DNA of 5,154 nt from Candidatus Mediterraneibacter stercorigallinarum (GTDB lineage Bacteria; Bacillota; Clostridia; Lachnospirales; Lachnospiraceae): positions 1-5,154 of the forward strand of contig DXCD01000018.1 in NCBI GenBank assembly GCA_019116185.1. The letters run 5' to 3'. The translations under genes and the position numbers were made by a program. The notes under the pieces were generated by a model, which was given only the letters and a program-made list of their open reading frames with translations, was not told the origin of the DNA and did no database searches. Below, in pieces: positions 1 to 5,154 of this stretch; positions within the stretch are counted from its first letter, which is position 1, and each line of letters begins with the position of its first letter.

Positions 1-57
1 AAGCAGTAAGATATGCAATGCAGAAAAAGTTATCGGACTTAAGGAGATGGACATAAA
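1..57 (+). other. Left edge; possible 3' end of an upstream gene
   Basis: Two plus-strand frames are open from the window edge and close just before or at the MATE start. One ends with TAA at 54-56 and would give a charged, helix-like tail (AVRYAMQKKLSDLRRWT). The other ends with TGA at 59-61 and would overlap the TTG start at 58 as TTGA. Either could be the C-terminus of a cut-off gene co-transcribed with the transporter, for example its regulator, but the stretch is too short to choose a frame or name a family. I see no promoter here, which weakly favours read-through from upstream. Confidence 0.2.
41..47 (+). promoter_or_regulatory. Ribosome binding site that fixes the TTG start of the MATE gene
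   Basis: AAGGAGA lies ten bases before the TTG at 58. The next in-frame ATG (85) has no comparable purine run before it. The extra residues gained from the TTG (KTNKYEID) match the short polar lead usually seen before the first helix in this family. Confidence 0.75.
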
Positions 58-1419
58 TTGAAGACAAATAAATATGAAATAGACATGTGTAACGGAACGA
101 TCATGGACAAGCTCATTTCTTTTTCTCTGCCCCTGATGCTTTCGAGTATACTCCAGTTGATGTTCAATGCTGTAGATATTATAGTTGTCGGAAGGTTCAG
201 CGGAAGCCAGGCTCTTGCAGCGGTTGGTTCCACAACCGCGCTGATCAATATTTTTACGAATCTTTTTATCGGGATTTCGCTTGGGGCAAATGTTCTGGCT
301 GCCAGGTATTTTGCGGCAGGACGAGATAAAGAAATGTCAGAAGCCGTACATACCGCCATCACACTGGCACTGATCAGCGGAATTATCATGGCCTTTGTCG
401 GAGCCGGGGCTTCCAGGCTGGCTCTTCAACTGATGGATACACCCGGGGATGTGATCGATCAGTCTGTAACTTATATGAGAATTTACTTTATGGGTATGCC
501 GTTTTTCATGCTTTATAACTATGGCGCGGCAATTCTGCGGGCGGTCGGCGATACAAAACGGCCATTGATCTTTCTTATTGCCGCCGGTCTGACTAATGTA
601 GTGCTGGATCTTCTGCTGGTCATTGTGATTCCTCTGGGGGTGGCGGGAGTAGCGGTCGGCACGGTGGCTTCACAGATGATTTCCTGTATACTTGTACTCC
701 GGTGCCTTTATAAGTCTGAGGGGAGTTACCAGCTGAGGTTCTCAAAACTGACGCTGAAATGGTCTTACCTGAAACGGATCTTCCAGGTGGGCATACCTGC
801 CGGCATCCAGAGTACAGTAATTAATTTTTCGAATGCTCTGCTTCAGTCTTCTGTAAATTCATTTGGCTCGACAGCAATGGCGGGATATACGGCGGCTAAC
901 AATATTCTCGGTTTTTTATATGTGGCGGTCAATGCCGTTACTCAGGCATGCATGAGCTTTACCAGCCAGAATTACAGCGTTGGGAAGCAGAAACGTATGG
1001 ACAGAGTGCTTGCAGACTGTATGATCTTATCTGTCGGAGTATCCGTTGTGCTGGGAGTGGGAGCATATGTATTCGGATCGCAGGTTCTCAGGATCTATAC
1101 AGCGGACACGGAAGTGATCCGGTGCGGACTGGAGATTCTGTCCATTACCACGGTTCCCTATTTCCTGTGCGGGATTATGGACCTGATCCCAGGCGCCTTG
1201 CGCGGTATGGGACATTCGGCAGTGCCTATGATCCTGTCCGTGATCGGAACAGTGGGAACGCGGATTTTGTGGATTTATGCCTTTTTCCCACAGCATAGAT
1301 CTTTATGGTTCCTGTTTATTTCTTATCCGGGATCATGGATCGCAACGATTGTCATGCAGGCAGTTTGTTTCTATTTTGTGAGAAAACACTGCGCCAGGCA
1401 GTTGGAAAACGCTGCCTGA
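58..1419 (+). CDS. MATE family efflux transporter
   Basis: This is an inner-membrane multidrug and toxin extrusion (MATE) antiporter, which exports organic, often cationic compounds in exchange for sodium or protons. The 453-residue length and about twelve hydrophobic segments (roughly 17-38, 52-76, 95-115, 138-160, 168-190, 192-214, 240-262, 280-300, 318-338, 358-378, 390-410, 417-441) fit the family. The two halves are internal repeats. LAARYFAAGRDKEM (80-93) in the first corresponds to FTSQNYSVGKQKRM (301-314) in the second, and LRAVGDTKRPL (160-170) to LRGMGHSAVPM (381-391). The conserved VDIIVVGRFSG closes helix 1 (39-49). It starts with TTG, supported by a strong ribosome site at 41-47. 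The substrate cannot be read from sequence, and the coupling ion is not certain. The FAD gene follows after 69 bases and may be co-transcribed. A hairpin (7 pairs, 1395-1401 with 1412-1418) covers the stop codon but has no T-run, so I do not call it a terminator. Confidence 0.93.
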   Translation: MKTNKYEIDMCNGTIMDKLISFSLPLMLSSILQLMFNAVDIIVVGRFSGSQALAAVGSTTALINIFTNLFIGISLGANVLAARYFAAGRDKEMSEAVHTAITLALISGIIMAFVGAGASRLALQLMDTPGDVIDQSVTYMRIYFMGMPFFMLYNYGAAILRAVGDTKRPLIFLIAAGLTNVVLDLLLVIVIPLGVAGVAVGTVASQMISCILVLRCLYKSEGSYQLRFSKLTLKWSYLKRIFQVGIPAGIQSTVINFSNALLQSSVNSFGSTAMAGYTAANNILGFLYVAVNAVTQACMSFTSQNYSVGKQKRMDRVLADCMILSVGVSVVLGVGAYVFGSQVLRIYTADTEVIRCGLEILSITTVPYFLCGIMDLIPGALRGMGHSAVPMILSVIGTVGTRILWIYAFFPQHRSLWFLFISYPGSWIATIVMQAVCFYFVRKHCARQLENAA

Positions 1420-1474
1420 TAAAGGAGAAATAACCGAAACAATACCAACAGTGATAAGAGGTCTGATAATTAAT

Positions 1475-1481
1475 AAGGAGG
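1475..1481 (+). promoter_or_regulatory. Strong ribosome binding site before the GTG start of the FAD gene
   Basis: AAGGAGG, a full match to the anti-Shine-Dalgarno core, sits seven bases before GTG at 1489. This decides the start: there is no upstream in-frame ATG, and the residues that follow (LRITQLKLP) look like the opening strand of the N-terminal domain of this family. Confidence 0.8.
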
Positions 1482-1488
1482 AAATTTT

Positions 1489-3066
1489 GTGCTCAGGATC
1501 ACACAGTTAAAGCTCCCTGCGGAGCATACACCGGAGCAGCTCAGAAAGAAACTGCTCCGGGCTGCGTATATAAAAGAAAACGAACTGAAAACATATAGCA
1601 TAAGGAAACGCTCTCTTGATGCAAGGAAAAAACCGGAGCTTTATTATGTCTATACCATTGATTTTTCCACCCTTAATGAAGAGCGTACCTTGCGGTTTTC
1701 CAAAGGAAAGGTGCAGAAGGTCAAGGAAAAGCCTTATTGTGCACCAGCGCATGGAACAGAGCGGATCCAGGGAAGGACCATAGTGATCGGGAGCGGTCCT
1801 GCAGGGCTGTTCTGTGCGTACCTGCTTGCTCTGGAGGGATATGAGCCCCTTGTTATAGAACGCGGCGCTCCCGTAAGGGAACGGCAGAAAGATGTACAGG
1901 AGTTCTGGGAGACAGGTGTTCTCAACACTGCGTCAAATGTCCAGTTCGGGGAAGGCGGCGCAGGGACATTTTCTGATGGAAAGCTGAATACATTGGTGAA
2001 GGATTCCGCGGGAAGAAACCGGTTCGTACTGGAGACGTTCGTAAAATTCGGTGCTCCGCAGGATATTTTATGGGAGCAGAAGCCGCATATCGGAACAGAT
2101 ATCCTTATCGATGTAGTAGAAGCAATGCGAAACGAGATCATCCGGCTTGGGGGTGAATTCCATTTTCACAGCCAGGTGACGGATATCCTGCCGGAAGAAA
2201 ACTGCATTGTCGTAAATGACGATCAGAAAATAAAAACAGGTGCAGCTGTCCTTGCTGTGGGACACAGCGCAAGAGATACATTCCAGATGCTTTTTGACAG
2301 AGGAATCCCTATGGAATCTAAGTCCTTTGCAGTCGGAGTCCGTGTGGAACATCCACAGCAGATGATCGATGAAGCAGCATATGGAAGGAAGGAACGGGGC
2401 AGGCTTTCGGCCGCTGCATATAAACTGACCGAGAAACTTGAGAACGGAAGAGGTGTATATACATTCTGCATGTGCCCGGGAGGCTATGTGGTCAATGCTT
2501 CTTCGGAGGAAGGGTATCTGGCGGTCAATGGAATGAGTTATCACGACCGGGCGGGAGAGAATGCCAACAGCGCGGTCATAGTCACTGTTTCAAAAGAAGA
2601 TTATGGCTCTGACCACCCGCTTGCGGGAGTGCGTTTTCAACGGGAACTGGAGAAACGTGCCTGGGAAGAAGGAAAAGGAAGTATCCCGGTACAGCGGTTC
2701 GATGATTTCTGCGCCGGAAGGGTGAGCAGTAATTTCGGCAGTATCATCCCCAATATAAAAGGCAGTCATGCGTTTGGAAATGTGAGGAATATCTTCTCTG
2801 AAGAACTGGCGATCTCTCTGGAACAGGGCATCCGGGGGATGGATAAAAAGATTCATGGCTTTGCCGGAGATGACGTGATCCTTTCGGGCGTGGAGAGCAG
2901 GACCTCTTCTCCGGTCCGGATCCTGCGCGGAGAGGAATTTACTTCTTCCGTTTCCTGGATCTACCCGTGCGGCGAGGGCGCGGGCTACGCAGGAGGGATC
3001 ACTTCGGCGGCTATGGACGGGCTGAAGGTGGCCGAGGCGGTCATCAGGAAGTATGCGGCGTTCTGA
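1489..3066 (+). CDS. FAD-dependent dehydrogenase/oxidoreductase, COG2509 type
   Basis: This is a probable cytosolic flavoprotein of the uncharacterised FAD-dependent dehydrogenase family (COG2509); the substrate is not known for the family. A basic N-terminal domain of about 90 residues, lacking dinucleotide motifs, precedes a Rossmann FAD-binding fold. Its strand-turn-helix TIVIGSGPAGLFCAYLL (97-113) carries GxGxxG and ends with the ribose-binding acid Glu124 in VIERG. The glycine-rich block FGEGGAGTFSDGKLNT (153-168) and ILSGVESRTSSPVRI (464-478) are typical of the family. The C-terminal FAD motif YPCGEGAGYAGGITSAAMDG (492-511) closes the fold. CMCPGGYVV (337-345) contains two cysteines that could be redox-active, which is a guess. 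There is no signal peptide or membrane helix. The 525-residue length looks complete. It lies 69 bases behind the MATE gene and is followed by a stem-loop, so it is probably the last gene of its unit. A geranylgeranyl-reductase-like or HI0933-like label is possible in automated annotation, but the motifs fit COG2509 better. Confidence 0.85.
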   Translation: MLRITQLKLPAEHTPEQLRKKLLRAAYIKENELKTYSIRKRSLDARKKPELYYVYTIDFSTLNEERTLRFSKGKVQKVKEKPYCAPAHGTERIQGRTIVIGSGPAGLFCAYLLALEGYEPLVIERGAPVRERQKDVQEFWETGVLNTASNVQFGEGGAGTFSDGKLNTLVKDSAGRNRFVLETFVKFGAPQDILWEQKPHIGTDILIDVVEAMRNEIIRLGGEFHFHSQVTDILPEENCIVVNDDQKIKTGAAVLAVGHSARDTFQMLFDRGIPMESKSFAVGVRVEHPQQMIDEAAYGRKERGRLSAAAYKLTEKLENGRGVYTFCMCPGGYVVNASSEEGYLAVNGMSYHDRAGENANSAVIVTVSKEDYGSDHPLAGVRFQRELEKRAWEEGKGSIPVQRFDDFCAGRVSSNFGSIIPNIKGSHAFGNVRNIFSEELAISLEQGIRGMDKKIHGFAGDDVILSGVESRTSSPVRILRGEEFTSSVSWIYPCGEGAGYAGGITSAAMDGLKVAEAVIRKYAAF

Positions 3067-3074
3067 ATACATTT

Positions 3075-3133
3075 GTTTGTTCATGCGGCAGCTCAAATCC
3101 GCTGCTTTGCAGCTCCTTTCCGCATGAGCAAAC
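3075..3133. terminator. Long stem-loop after the FAD gene, candidate terminator without a clear T-run
   Basis: GTTTGTTCATGCGG (3075-3088) pairs with CCGCATGAGCAAAC (3120-3133) over 14 positions with a single G-T wobble. The 31-base interior can form a second small hairpin, GCTGC-TTT-GCAGC (3101-3113), or alternatively pair GCAGC (3088-3092) with GCTGC (3101-3105). It starts nine bases after the FAD stop codon, a usual place for a terminator. However, the bases directly after it (TATTCACAG) are not a T-run, and the reverse strand lacks one too. It could stop transcription imperfectly, protect the 3' end of the upstream mRNA, or be a dispersed palindromic repeat. Confidence 0.4.
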
Positions 3134-3161
3134 TATTCACAGAATTTTAATGACTAATGCC

Positions 3162-3190
3162 TATACACTTTTTTTAAATTGTGCTAAAAT
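3162..3190 (+). promoter_or_regulatory. Candidate sigma-A promoter for radC (and possibly mreBC)
   Basis: A -35 like TATACA (3162-3167, four of six consensus bases) is separated by exactly 17 bases from an extended -10, TG-C-TAAAAT (3182-3190, five of six). The spacer is T-rich. Transcription would begin near 3197, leaving a leader of about 37 bases before the radC ATG. No clear operator palindrome or LexA-type box is visible. This is a consensus match only, without experimental support. Confidence 0.55.
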
Positions 3191-3233
3191 AAATCATTGT
3201 ATTGTATCATCGCACTGATCATGGGATCAAGAT

Positions 3234-3932
3234 ATGAGTAAGAACAATACGATCAAAGAAATGTATCAAGAAGATCGTCCTTATGAGAAATGTGAGCGGT
3301 TTGGAGCAGAGAATCTGACGGATGCCGAGCTCCTGGCGGTTCTTCTGCGTACCGGGACAAGAGGAGAGAATTCTCTCCAGCTTGCCCACAGGCTCATCCA
3401 GTCAGATCTTTCGGGAAGAGGGATCCTGAATATCCATCGCTGGACTTTTGAGCAGTTGACCCGTGTCAGAGGAATCGGCAGGGTGAAAGCGATTCAGATC
3501 CTGTGCCTGTCTGAACTGGCGAAGCGGATGGCAAGATCCGCAGCTGTTGAGAGCCTGGATTTTTCGCAGCCCGATACGATCGCCAAATATTATATGGAAG
3601 ATATGCGGCATAGAGAGAAGGAAATATTAAAGCTCCTCCTTTTGAATACCAGAACCAGACTGATAGGGGAGATCAATGTATCCACGGGAACTGTGGATAC
3701 AGCGCTTGTGTCTCCGCGGGAGCTTTTTATGGAGGCGCTTCAGAGAAACGCCGTGTGTATCATCCTGCTCCATAACCATCCGAGCGGAGATCCCACGCCC
3801 AGCCTGGCGGACGTGCAGATTACCCGGCGTATTTATGAAGCCGGGGCGCTGATAGGGATTGAACTGCTGGATCATATTATCATTGGGGACAATTGTTTTG
3901 TAAGTATGAAGGAAAAAGGGGTTTTTCAGTAG
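3234..3932 (+). CDS. radC: RadC family protein (JAB/JAMM domain, UPF0758)
   Basis: RadC proteins were once linked to DNA repair, but that role was not confirmed and the true substrate remains unsettled; the fold is a JAB1/MPN metalloprotease-like domain. The family-typical opening appears as EDRPYEKCERFGAENLTDAE (13-32), followed by LLAVLLRTGTRG. A helix-hairpin-helix, LTRVRGIGRVKAIQI (75-89), suggests nucleic-acid binding. The zinc motif is intact: HNHPSGD (180-186) gives His180 and His182, followed by Asp193 at the expected HxH-x10-D spacing, with Ser184 in place. Glu130 is the probable general base. The 232-residue length is normal. The ATG at 3234 is the first possible start, because an in-frame TGA lies at 3216-3218. 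The ribosome site is weak (GGGA at 3223-3226). mreB follows after 39 bases, the same radC-mreB order as in Bacillus. Confidence 0.95.
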   Translation: MSKNNTIKEMYQEDRPYEKCERFGAENLTDAELLAVLLRTGTRGENSLQLAHRLIQSDLSGRGILNIHRWTFEQLTRVRGIGRVKAIQILCLSELAKRMARSAAVESLDFSQPDTIAKYYMEDMRHREKEILKLLLLNTRTRLIGEINVSTGTVDTALVSPRELFMEALQRNAVCIILLHNHPSGDPTPSLADVQITRRIYEAGALIGIELLDHIIIGDNCFVSMKEKGVFQ

Positions 3933-3941
3933 TTTTACAAT

Positions 3942-3967
3942 ACAGGGGAGTTAATAACAGGGGAGAG
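3942..3967 (+). promoter_or_regulatory. Duplicated ACAGGGGAG ribosome-site sequence before mreB
   Basis: ACAGGGGAG occurs at 3942-3950 and again at 3957-3965, 15 bases apart. The second copy continues as GGGGAGAG and lies at a normal distance from the ATG at 3972, so it is the likely ribosome binding site. The first copy has no start codon at a suitable distance and may be a short duplication or a ribosome standby site. Confidence 0.5.
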
Positions 3968-3971
3968 AAAC

Positions 3972-4997
3972 ATGCTGGGGAATGTTTATGGTCTTGATCT
4001 CGGGACTTATGAGATCAAGATATTTGATAAAAAAAAGGACAGAATATGGCAGGAAAAAGATGCCATTGCCATGAAAAACAAGCGGTATGTCTATGCCGTT
4101 GGAAATGAAGCATACGAGATGTTTGAGAAAGCTCCTGACGACATACAGGTTATATTCCCGATGAAAAATGGAGTTATCGCCCATTTTGATGACATGCAGT
4201 ATCTGCTGGGCAGCCTGTTGGAGAGCGAAAGGCGTTTTGGCAGGGGAGACGAGTATGTTGTCGCAGTGCCCACGGATGTGACGGAGGTTGAGAAAAAGGC
4301 CTTTTATGATCTGGTCTATCATTCAGAGGCAAGGGCAAAATCTGTCAGAATCGTGGAGAGAGGACTGGCAGATGCGGTTGGCTTCGGCGTTGATGTAATC
4401 CATGAAAAAGGTGTTTTTGTCGCAAATTTCGGCGGCGGCACCACAGAACTCTCTGTCCTTTCGGAAGGCGGTATGGTGCTGAACCGGCTGTTGAAGACCG
4501 GCGGCGAGGATTTTGATTCAGCTATTGCCGCACTCGTACGGCGCAGTCAGGATTTCCTGATCGGAAGGCTTACAGCGGAGCGCCTGAGAAGAGAATTCGG
4601 TATTTTTGACCAGAGCACGGACAGCTCGATCACAGTCTCCGGAAGAGATCTGATCACAGGAGTGCCGGCGCAGACAAAGGTATCGATCAGCCTTGTCAGG
4701 GCGGCGATGAAGGAACTTCTGGAGGAATGCGTCCGCGCGATTAAGGCTATGATCGACAGGACGCCTCCGAATGTGAAAAACGGGATCAGAGAGAAGGGAA
4801 TCTGCCTGACAGGAGGCATGGCAAATCTGCGGGGGCTTGATACATACTTAAGAGAAAGTACCGGGCTTCCCGTGATGACTATGGAGGATCCTGAACTATG
4901 CGCGGTAAAAGGTCTTCAGAGGATTCTTCAGGACCGCGCGTATTATAACAGGCTCACATACTCTATGATGGATGAAGATTACAGGTGGTTAAGATGA
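3972..4997 (+). CDS. mreB: MreB-like rod-shape actin homologue with altered nucleotide site
   Basis: MreB forms membrane-associated filaments that position the side-wall peptidoglycan machinery with MreC, MreD, RodA and PBP2. The actin-ATPase layout is complete: phosphate-1 GLDLGT (7-12), the family-typical APDDIQVIFPMKNGVIAHFD (54-73), VAVPTDVTEVEKKA (97-110), phosphate-2 NFGGGTTELSVLS (152-164), GRDLITGVP (224-232), and the adenosine region ICLTGGMANLRGLD (277-290). Several usually fixed residues differ. The Glu-Glu-Pro of connect-1 is Glu129-Arg130-Gly131, the Asp before GGGTTE is Asn152, and the third Gly of TGGG is Met283. The C-terminus carries an extra acidic and aromatic tail, about 319-341. 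ATP hydrolysis may therefore be weak or absent while polymerisation is kept (inference). The gene lies between radC and mreC and overlaps mreC by ATGA, so it is the operon's positional mreB. A canonical MreB/Mbl may exist elsewhere in the genome. Confidence 0.88.
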   Translation: MLGNVYGLDLGTYEIKIFDKKKDRIWQEKDAIAMKNKRYVYAVGNEAYEMFEKAPDDIQVIFPMKNGVIAHFDDMQYLLGSLLESERRFGRGDEYVVAVPTDVTEVEKKAFYDLVYHSEARAKSVRIVERGLADAVGFGVDVIHEKGVFVANFGGGTTELSVLSEGGMVLNRLLKTGGEDFDSAIAALVRRSQDFLIGRLTAERLRREFGIFDQSTDSSITVSGRDLITGVPAQTKVSISLVRAAMKELLEECVRAIKAMIDRTPPNVKNGIREKGICLTGGMANLRGLDTYLRESTGLPVMTMEDPELCAVKGLQRILQDRAYYNRLTYSMMDEDYRWLR

Positions 4998-5134
4998 AGA
5001 AAAAGAATCATATATCACATACAAACAGATATATCCTTATCGGGCTTTCCGCATTCTGCATTCTTATGATGCTGCTTTCGTCATTTTCAGACAGAGTCTC
5101 AGGCCCAGAGAGAGCAGCAGCGCATAGCGCGTGA
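4994..5134 (+). CDS. mreC: MreC N-terminus, frame broken after 46 codons at the window end
   Basis: The ATG overlaps the mreB stop as ATGA, implying translational coupling; AGGTGG at 4983-4988 is a modest ribosome site. The product opens with a basic cytoplasmic stub (MKKKNHISHTNR), then one membrane anchor (about residues 13-31), then FSDRVSGP. This is the usual start of MreC, the membrane-anchored, mostly extracytoplasmic scaffold that links MreB to the wall enzymes. After SGP the reading continues as ERAAAHSA and stops at TGA 5132-5134, where a coiled coil and beta domains totalling well over 200 residues should follow. A neighbouring frame (+1) stays open to the end, giving REQQRIARDAF, but does not look like MreC either. 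I read this as a real mreC whose last bases are wrong or foreign (sequence end, chimera or frameshift) rather than as a true 46-residue protein. A genuine pseudogene cannot be excluded. Confidence 0.7.
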   Translation: MKKKNHISHTNRYILIGLSAFCILMMLLSSFSDRVSGPERAAAHSA

Positions 5135-5154
5135 TGCGTTCGATGCGGCGGCGG
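5115..5154. other. GC-rich tail unlike the rest of the window
   Basis: The last 40 bases contain 28 G or C (70%), far above the surrounding genes. They include a small hairpin, CGCAT (5121-5125) with ATGCG (5134-5138), a GATGCG direct repeat (5133-5138 and 5142-5147) and a final GCGGCGGCGG. The minus strand has an open frame rich in CGC, CTG, ATC and GCG codons (RRRIERITRYALLLSLGL), a style typical of a high-GC genome. The mreC reading loses its family resemblance at about the same place. A foreign or misassembled end is the simplest explanation. Confidence 0.45.

Noticed and set aside
948..1298. A 116-codon plus-strand frame inside the MATE gene
   Set aside because: It lies wholly within the well-supported transporter in another frame, has no ribosome site, and its low-complexity composition matches no family.
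1395..1418. Hairpin CAGGCAG/CTGCCTG across the MATE stop codon as a terminator
   Set aside because: The stem is only 7 pairs, lies partly inside the coding sequence, and is followed by ATAAAGGAGAAATAACC rather than a T-run. A downstream gene with a strong ribosome site follows closely.
1442..1470. Promoter-like GATAAT (1465-1470) between the MATE and FAD genes
   Set aside because: The matching -35 is poor (ATACCA, three of six), and the predicted start near 1477 would fall inside the ribosome binding site of the FAD gene.
2068..2544. Long minus-strand open frames opposite the FAD gene (also 1734-2141 and 2590-3096)
   Set aside because: They are antisense to conserved flavoprotein motifs, overlap one another, show no ribosome sites and give no recognisable protein.
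3067..3233. Riboswitch or small RNA gene in the largest gap
   Set aside because: The only structure is the stem-loop already listed. No conserved riboswitch core or tRNA-like fold is visible, and the leader after the predicted promoter is only about 37 bases.
3221..3241. Six-codon upstream ORF (MGSRYE) overlapping the radC start, and hairpin TGATC-ATGG-GATCA (3216-3229)
   Set aside because: The mini-ORF has no ribosome site before it, and the hairpin is only five pairs with a four-base loop. Both are likely at this length by chance.
3912..3927. GAAAAA-GGGG-TTTTTC at the 3' end of radC as a terminator
   Set aside because: It is six pairs of almost only A-T with a GGGG loop, inside the radC coding region and directly before the mreB ribosome site, so it is unlikely to stop transcription.

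Overview
The window looks like a chromosomal segment of a Gram-positive Clostridia, most likely a Lachnospiraceae-type gut anaerobe. This is inferred from protein style, mid-range GC, strong AAGGAGG-type ribosome binding sites with TTG and GTG starts, and the radC-mreB-mreC gene order. No rRNA or other marker is present to fix the genus.

All recognisable genes are on the plus strand. Positions 58-3066 hold two closely spaced genes: a 453-residue MATE-family multidrug/sodium or proton antiporter (TTG start) and a 525-residue FAD-dependent dehydrogenase of the COG2509 type (GTG start). A 167-base gap follows. It holds a long, nearly perfect stem-loop (3075-3133) and then a good candidate sigma-A promoter (3162-3190). 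From there runs radC (3234-3932), a divergent mreB-like gene (3972-4997) and the start of mreC (from 4994, overlapping the mreB stop as ATGA).

The second half is the start of a cell-shape (elongasome) operon. The actin-like MreB and the membrane protein MreC would act together to guide side-wall peptidoglycan synthesis. RadC in front of mreB is the classic Firmicutes arrangement, but its product is not known to act in shape control. The MATE and FAD genes have no obvious functional link to it; the stem-loop and promoter suggest a transcription-unit boundary.

Two points deserve a second look. First, the MreB-like protein keeps the actin fold motifs but has changed residues at the nucleotide/catalytic site (Glu-Glu-Pro to Glu-Arg-Gly, Asp to Asn before GGGTTE, and Gly-Gly-Gly to Gly-Gly-Met), so it may hydrolyse ATP poorly or not at all. 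Second, the mreC frame stops after 46 codons, and the last 40 bases jump to 70% GC with codons unlike the rest. This fits a chimeric or erroneous sequence end better than a real gene break. I did not find a clearly new multi-gene system, CRISPR array, mobile element or RNA gene.
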